Shown here piece by piece: positions 60,764 to 64,000 of a stretch of DNA of 64,000 nt. Where the stretch lies: assembly GCA_003353945.1 (NCBI GenBank), contig PIVM01000015.1, positions 1 through 64,000 on the forward strand, written 5' to 3'. The number at the start of each line of letters is the position of its first letter. The first letter of the stretch is position 1. The notes beneath the pieces are model-generated. The model saw only the letters and a program-made list of their open reading frames with translations. It ran no database searches and was not told the origin of the DNA. A program made the translations under genes and the position numbers. The DNA is from Gammaproteobacteria bacterium. Its GTDB lineage: Bacteria; Pseudomonadota; Gammaproteobacteria; Pseudomonadales; PIVM01.

Positions 60764-62206
60764 ATGACAAGTAAGTATTTTCTGTGGTCTTCATTGCTGG
60801 TTATCTATTCCTTGTTGATGATAGCCTGTTCCGATGGCGGCATTGAAGGCACGGGTGTTCAGGATGATGAGCCTACCGTATCGTATGGCAGTATTTCCGG
60901 TTTCGGCAGTATTTTTATCAATGGTATCGAATATGAAACGGATGAGGCCGATGTCTTTATTAACGGTCGTCTAGAGCAAGGTGATGACTCTTTGCGCTTG
61001 GGTATGGTTGTGCTGGTTGACGGTGTTCTGAATGCGGATGGATTGACTGGTATTGCCAATACAGTGGTATACGACCAGGATGTGGAGGGTCCTGTTAGTG
61101 TGATCGAGAGAATTGATGACACACACTTTGAATTGACGATTCTCGGTCTTGTTATCCAAGTAAATAATGACACTGAATTTGAGGGCGTCAGTCGAGAAAC
61201 GTTGGCGCTGGGGCAGTTTTTAACTGCTAGTGGATTTAGAGCGGAAGAAGGACGTTTGATGGCGACCCGCGTAGAAAAGAAACCTGACGGGCAAACTGAA
61301 CAAAATTTTGAATGTGAAATGATCATTAGCCAGGTTGATGCACAACAGCAAACCTTTGTTATGGGTGGCTTGACGGTTGACTACAGTGCGCTTGTTGATG
61401 GTTTTGTCCCGCAACCTGGATTATATGTTGAAGTCAAAGGTACAGAAATTAATCAAAGCGGCATGTTGATCGCCAGCGAGATAGCGCTGGATGAGCTTGT
61501 TTACGAGTTTCAAGATCAGCAGCTTATAAACTTCGAAGGTGTGATTGGCTCCCATGAGTCAGCAGCTCAGTTTAAAATCAATGGTTATAAAGTTGATGCC
61601 AGTACTGCGGATATTCACAATGGGGATGTCTATGATTTACGCAATGGTGTCAGGATTGAGCTTAGTGGTGTTATTGGTGCAGATGGTGTTGTGATGGCAC
61701 AGGCACTCACGATTAAGTTTGAGGCGCTTCATGAAATCTCTGGCACTGTCTCCTCTATTGAGATGGCCGAAGACATGTTGACAGTGGCTGGAATTGATGT
61801 GTTCGTAGATTCACGCACGCGTTATAAAGATGGCAGCGATAAACATAATAAATATTTTGGTTTTTCAGACATTGCACTCGGTGACGCTATTCATATCAAG
61901 GCTAATTATATTGATGATGACTATGTTGCGACGTCTATTGAGAATTTGGCTGAAGAAGAAGTTGAGCTTAAGGGAGTGATTGCGAGAGTTGATGATGGTA
62001 GTTTTTTAATGATGGGTGTGTTGGTTGACTTGTCGATGATAGAAGATATGGAGCTTATTGCGCAGTTGCAATCGGGCATGCTGGTTAAAGCAGAAGGAGA
62101 GTGGCTTGGTGACAAGCATATGCTGGCAAGGGAAATTGATATCCTTGAGCGCAAAGATGATAAAGATAAAGATAAAGATAAAGATAAAAATGTTGATGAG
62201 GATTGA
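60764..62206 (+). CDS. DUF5666 domain lipoprotein
   Basis: A 480-residue probable lipoprotein. Signal peptide with lipobox MIAC (Cys about residue 22) leads into several repeated DUF5666-like beta units of about 70 residues, of the type SISGFGSIFINGIEYETD, VEGPVSVIERID, and FEGVIGSHESAAQFKING. These look like small OB-like beta barrels in tandem. Role unknown; surface or periplasmic binding is likely. The C terminus is a Lys-Asp repeat encoded by a GATAAA microsatellite. It is translationally close (2 bp) to the DUF6502 gene. Confidence 0.8.
   Translation: MTSKYFLWSSLLVIYSLLMIACSDGGIEGTGVQDDEPTVSYGSISGFGSIFINGIEYETDEADVFINGRLEQGDDSLRLGMVVLVDGVLNADGLTGIANTVVYDQDVEGPVSVIERIDDTHFELTILGLVIQVNNDTEFEGVSRETLALGQFLTASGFRAEEGRLMATRVEKKPDGQTEQNFECEMIISQVDAQQQTFVMGGLTVDYSALVDGFVPQPGLYVEVKGTEINQSGMLIASEIALDELVYEFQDQQLINFEGVIGSHESAAQFKINGYKVDASTADIHNGDVYDLRNGVRIELSGVIGADGVVMAQALTIKFEALHEISGTVSSIEMAEDMLTVAGIDVFVDSRTRYKDGSDKHNKYFGFSDIALGDAIHIKANYIDDDYVATSIENLAEEEVELKGVIARVDDGSFLMMGVLVDLSMIEDMELIAQLQSGMLVKAEGEWLGDKHMLAREIDILERKDDKDKDKDKDKNVDED
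62159..62188 (+). repeat. GATAAA hexamer repeat, five units
   Basis: Five tandem GATAAA units close the DUF5666 gene. They encode a DK dipeptide run. Each unit is two codons, so copy-number changes keep the reading frame. Confidence 0.95.
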
Positions 62207-62354
62207 GAATAAGAATCGAAACTGAAAAAGTAGAGTTCGATGAACGAACCTGTAAAATAAATTGTGTAATCCTTTCCGATTTATTTGCCTAGTGTGCTAT
62301 AAATATTCCTTCTAATCAGCCTGTCTCAAGGGAGAGGAGCACCCGCCTAAAACC

Positions 62355-63695
62355 ATGAGTAATGGCATAAACTCCGACATACCACCTCCAGCTCGGCGAG
62401 AATTGTTCGCGTGGGCGATGTATGATTTTGCCAATTCCGGCTATACAACAGTTGTTTTAACCACTGTATTTAATGTGTATTTTGTCAGTGTTGTGGTGGG
62501 AGCGCAGGCTGATGCGGATTCAGGGTGGGCTACCTTTTTATGGACGCTGTCGATAGCTATCAGTAACGCGCTGGTGTTATTTACCGCTCCGGTGCTGGGT
62601 GCAGTTGCAGATTACAGAGCTATCAAGAAACCTCTGCTTTTATTGACCAGCTGCGGTTGTGTTCTGGCAACCGCATTATTGGCTTTTGTTGGGCGTGGTG
62701 ACATTGTCTTGGCCATGTCATTGGTTATTATTGCCACTTTGATGTTTGCCAGCGGAGAGAATCTGATTGCTGCATTTTTGCCTGAAATTTGTGATCGCGC
62801 CAATATGGGGCGTTTGTCGGGTTATGCCTGGGGGTTGGGATATTTGGGCGGTATTTTTTCCTTGGGTTTGTGCCTGGCATACATCCGTTGGGCCGAAAGT
62901 CGTGGTCTTAGCGCTGAGCACACGGTGCCGGTTACGATGGTGTTTGTTGCAGTCATATTTGCGCTGGCCGCATTGCCGACCTTTATCTATCTGCGCGAAA
63001 GAGCAATTACACAAACCAACACTGCATTTCAGTATCAGTGGATTAAGACAATACGTAGCAATATTAAGCAGAGTCTGCTCAGGGTAACTCGTACGGTCAG
63101 AGAAGCTACACGGTTTCAAGATCTATTTCGTTTTTTATTGGCACTGGCTTTTTATCAAAGTGGTGTTAGTGCTGTGATTGTACTTGCCGCCATCTATGCC
63201 AGTGAAGTGATTGGATTGTCGCAACAACAGGTGATTGTGCTGGTATTGGTCGTAAACGTGACTGCCGCTATTGGTGCAGTCCTTTTTGGATTATTGCAGG
63301 ATCGGTTCGGCTCTGTGCGTACATTAGCGATGACATTGATCATCTGGATTGTTGCTGTGTTTATTGTCTATCAGGCTGAGCAGGTCAGTGATATGTGGGT
63401 GGCGGGTAATCTGATCGGTTTGGCCATGGGTTCTAGCCAGTCCGCCGGTCGTGCTCTGGTTGGTCAGTTTACTCCGATCACGCGAACTGCGGAGTTTTTT
63501 GGTCTGTGGGGATTGGCAAGTAAGTTTGCCGCGATTATTGGTCCGCTGAGTTATGGCGTTATCAATTATCTTAGTGCAGGTAATCATCGTTTAGCGCTGC
63601 TTTCAACGCTACTTTTTTTTATTATCGGGCTATCACTGCTGCTTACAGTCAATGAACAGCGCGGCAGGCAATCAAGTATGGGTAGTGACGGGTGA
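62355..63695 (+). CDS. UMF1/Atg22-type MFS transporter
   Basis: A 446-residue membrane protein with 12 helices. The N-terminal WAMYDFANSGYTTVVLTTVF is the mark of the UMF1 family (Atg22-like). Others: GAVADYRAIKKPLL, LPEICDRANMGRLSGYAWGLGYLGG, and GLAMGSSQSAGRALVGQF. Function is unknown; Atg22 exports amino acids from vacuoles, and bacterial members are uncharacterised. ATG at 62355. Separate from the DUF5666 gene by 148 bp. Confidence 0.92.
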   Translation: MSNGINSDIPPPARRELFAWAMYDFANSGYTTVVLTTVFNVYFVSVVVGAQADADSGWATFLWTLSIAISNALVLFTAPVLGAVADYRAIKKPLLLLTSCGCVLATALLAFVGRGDIVLAMSLVIIATLMFASGENLIAAFLPEICDRANMGRLSGYAWGLGYLGGIFSLGLCLAYIRWAESRGLSAEHTVPVTMVFVAVIFALAALPTFIYLRERAITQTNTAFQYQWIKTIRSNIKQSLLRVTRTVREATRFQDLFRFLLALAFYQSGVSAVIVLAAIYASEVIGLSQQQVIVLVLVVNVTAAIGAVLFGLLQDRFGSVRTLAMTLIIWIVAVFIVYQAEQVSDMWVAGNLIGLAMGSSQSAGRALVGQFTPITRTAEFFGLWGLASKFAAIIGPLSYGVINYLSAGNHRLALLSTLLFFIIGLSLLLTVNEQRGRQSSMGSDG

Positions 63696-63832
63696 AGATT
63701 ATTGGGTGTTATAGATGATAATTCTAACTGCCGTTTTTGGCAGAATGAAATACCATAATGCGTTTTTAAAAGAGCTGCTAGTATTGAGGTTAGTCATACA
63801 CCATTTTTGCCGTCAGGTAAGAGGGTTTCTAC

Positions 63833-64000
63833 ATGAAAACCAACCACTCATTAATTGCCACGATAGGGTTTGATTCCAATGGGGTTATCGGAGCTGAAAT
63901 TAACGATAGCTTTTTTGCCGATGACGCTGAAGATTATATCGAGCGGGTTGAAGCCTTGCCACCCTTGGAAAAACAGCAAAGGGAATTCGAAGAAGACGGC
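63833..64000 (+). CDS. unrecognised protein, N-terminal part (cut by window edge)
   Basis: An open frame of 56 codons from ATG 63833 runs off the right edge. It has a good ribosome binding site (TAAGAGGG) about 8 bases upstream. The start reads MKTNHSLIATIGFDSNGVIG and continues with an acidic, probably helical stretch (YIERVEALPP, EFEEDG). I do not recognise it. No signal peptide is evident. The spacer from the MFS gene is 137 bp. Confidence 0.55.
   Translation, partial: MKTNHSLIATIGFDSNGVIGAEINDSFFADDAEDYIERVEALPPLEKQQREFEEDG

Overview
The window looks like a chromosomal segment of a marine-type gammaproteobacterium. The nearest match I can suggest from gene order is the Cellvibrionales/Spongiibacteraceae-like group, but that is inference. 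Supporting order: mutY-yggX beside tRNA-Phe; a hisBHAF block; gpmI-envC-ctpA-yibQ divergent from yibN-grxC-secB; bamD divergent from rluD-pgeF-clpB; minCDE. Most of the window is vertical-looking core genome with tight operons and short spacers. I see no insertion sequence, prophage, integrase or CRISPR array. The only clear decay is a small gene graveyard near 43.4-44.1 kb.

Layout. 0-6.5 kb: tRNA-Phe (cut by the window edge) with its promoter, yggX, mutY, an LhgO-like FAD oxidase, panM, and histidine genes hisB-hisH-hisA-hisF. 6.6-14.5 kb: envelope and central metabolism (yibQ-like, ctpA, envC, gpmI) divergent from yibN, grxC, secB, trmL. 14.6-20.1 kb: a thiolase-like protein, a B12-dependent-type radical SAM enzyme, and a three-gene NnrS-like/DUF2249/hemerythrin operon suggestive of nitric oxide or redox stress handling. 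20.4-27.8 kb: a PAS-GGDEF-EAL protein, a subtilisin-like lipoprotein protease followed by a PrcB-like lipoprotein, a second GGDEF protein, and dgkA. 27.8-28.8 kb: a gene-poor AT-rich kilobase holding a strongly structured RNA candidate that ends in a near-ideal intrinsic terminator.

28.8-35.2 kb: a small exported protein of unknown function, bamD, rluD, pgeF, clpB behind a sigma-32 type promoter, and a periplasmic rhodanese bracketed by two related hairpins. 35.3-42.2 kb: a four-gene operon DUF1302 - DUF1329 - YCF48-like - MMPL/RND that I read as an envelope-spanning lipid or hydrophobic-compound transport system. This is the best candidate here for an incompletely described system. 42.6-48.3 kb: rubrerythrin, gene remnants, an HDOD protein, an unrecognised protein, and a secreted leucine-rich-repeat protein.

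48.6-51.2 kb: hfq, in an unusual place, and minCDE. 51.4-58.9 kb: a 3-alpha-hydroxysteroid-dehydrogenase-like SDR, a CBS protein, a DRE-TIM aldolase, a hotdog thioesterase, a citramalate-synthase-type enzyme, a CNT nucleoside transporter, and leuB. Citramalate synthase plus LeuB could feed isoleucine synthesis from pyruvate. 59.1-64 kb: csrA with a hairpin-rich leader, a DUF6502/DUF5666 pair, a UMF1-type MFS transporter, and the start of a small protein cut by the right edge.

All function calls rest on motif and family recognition from the translated sequence. No database search was run.
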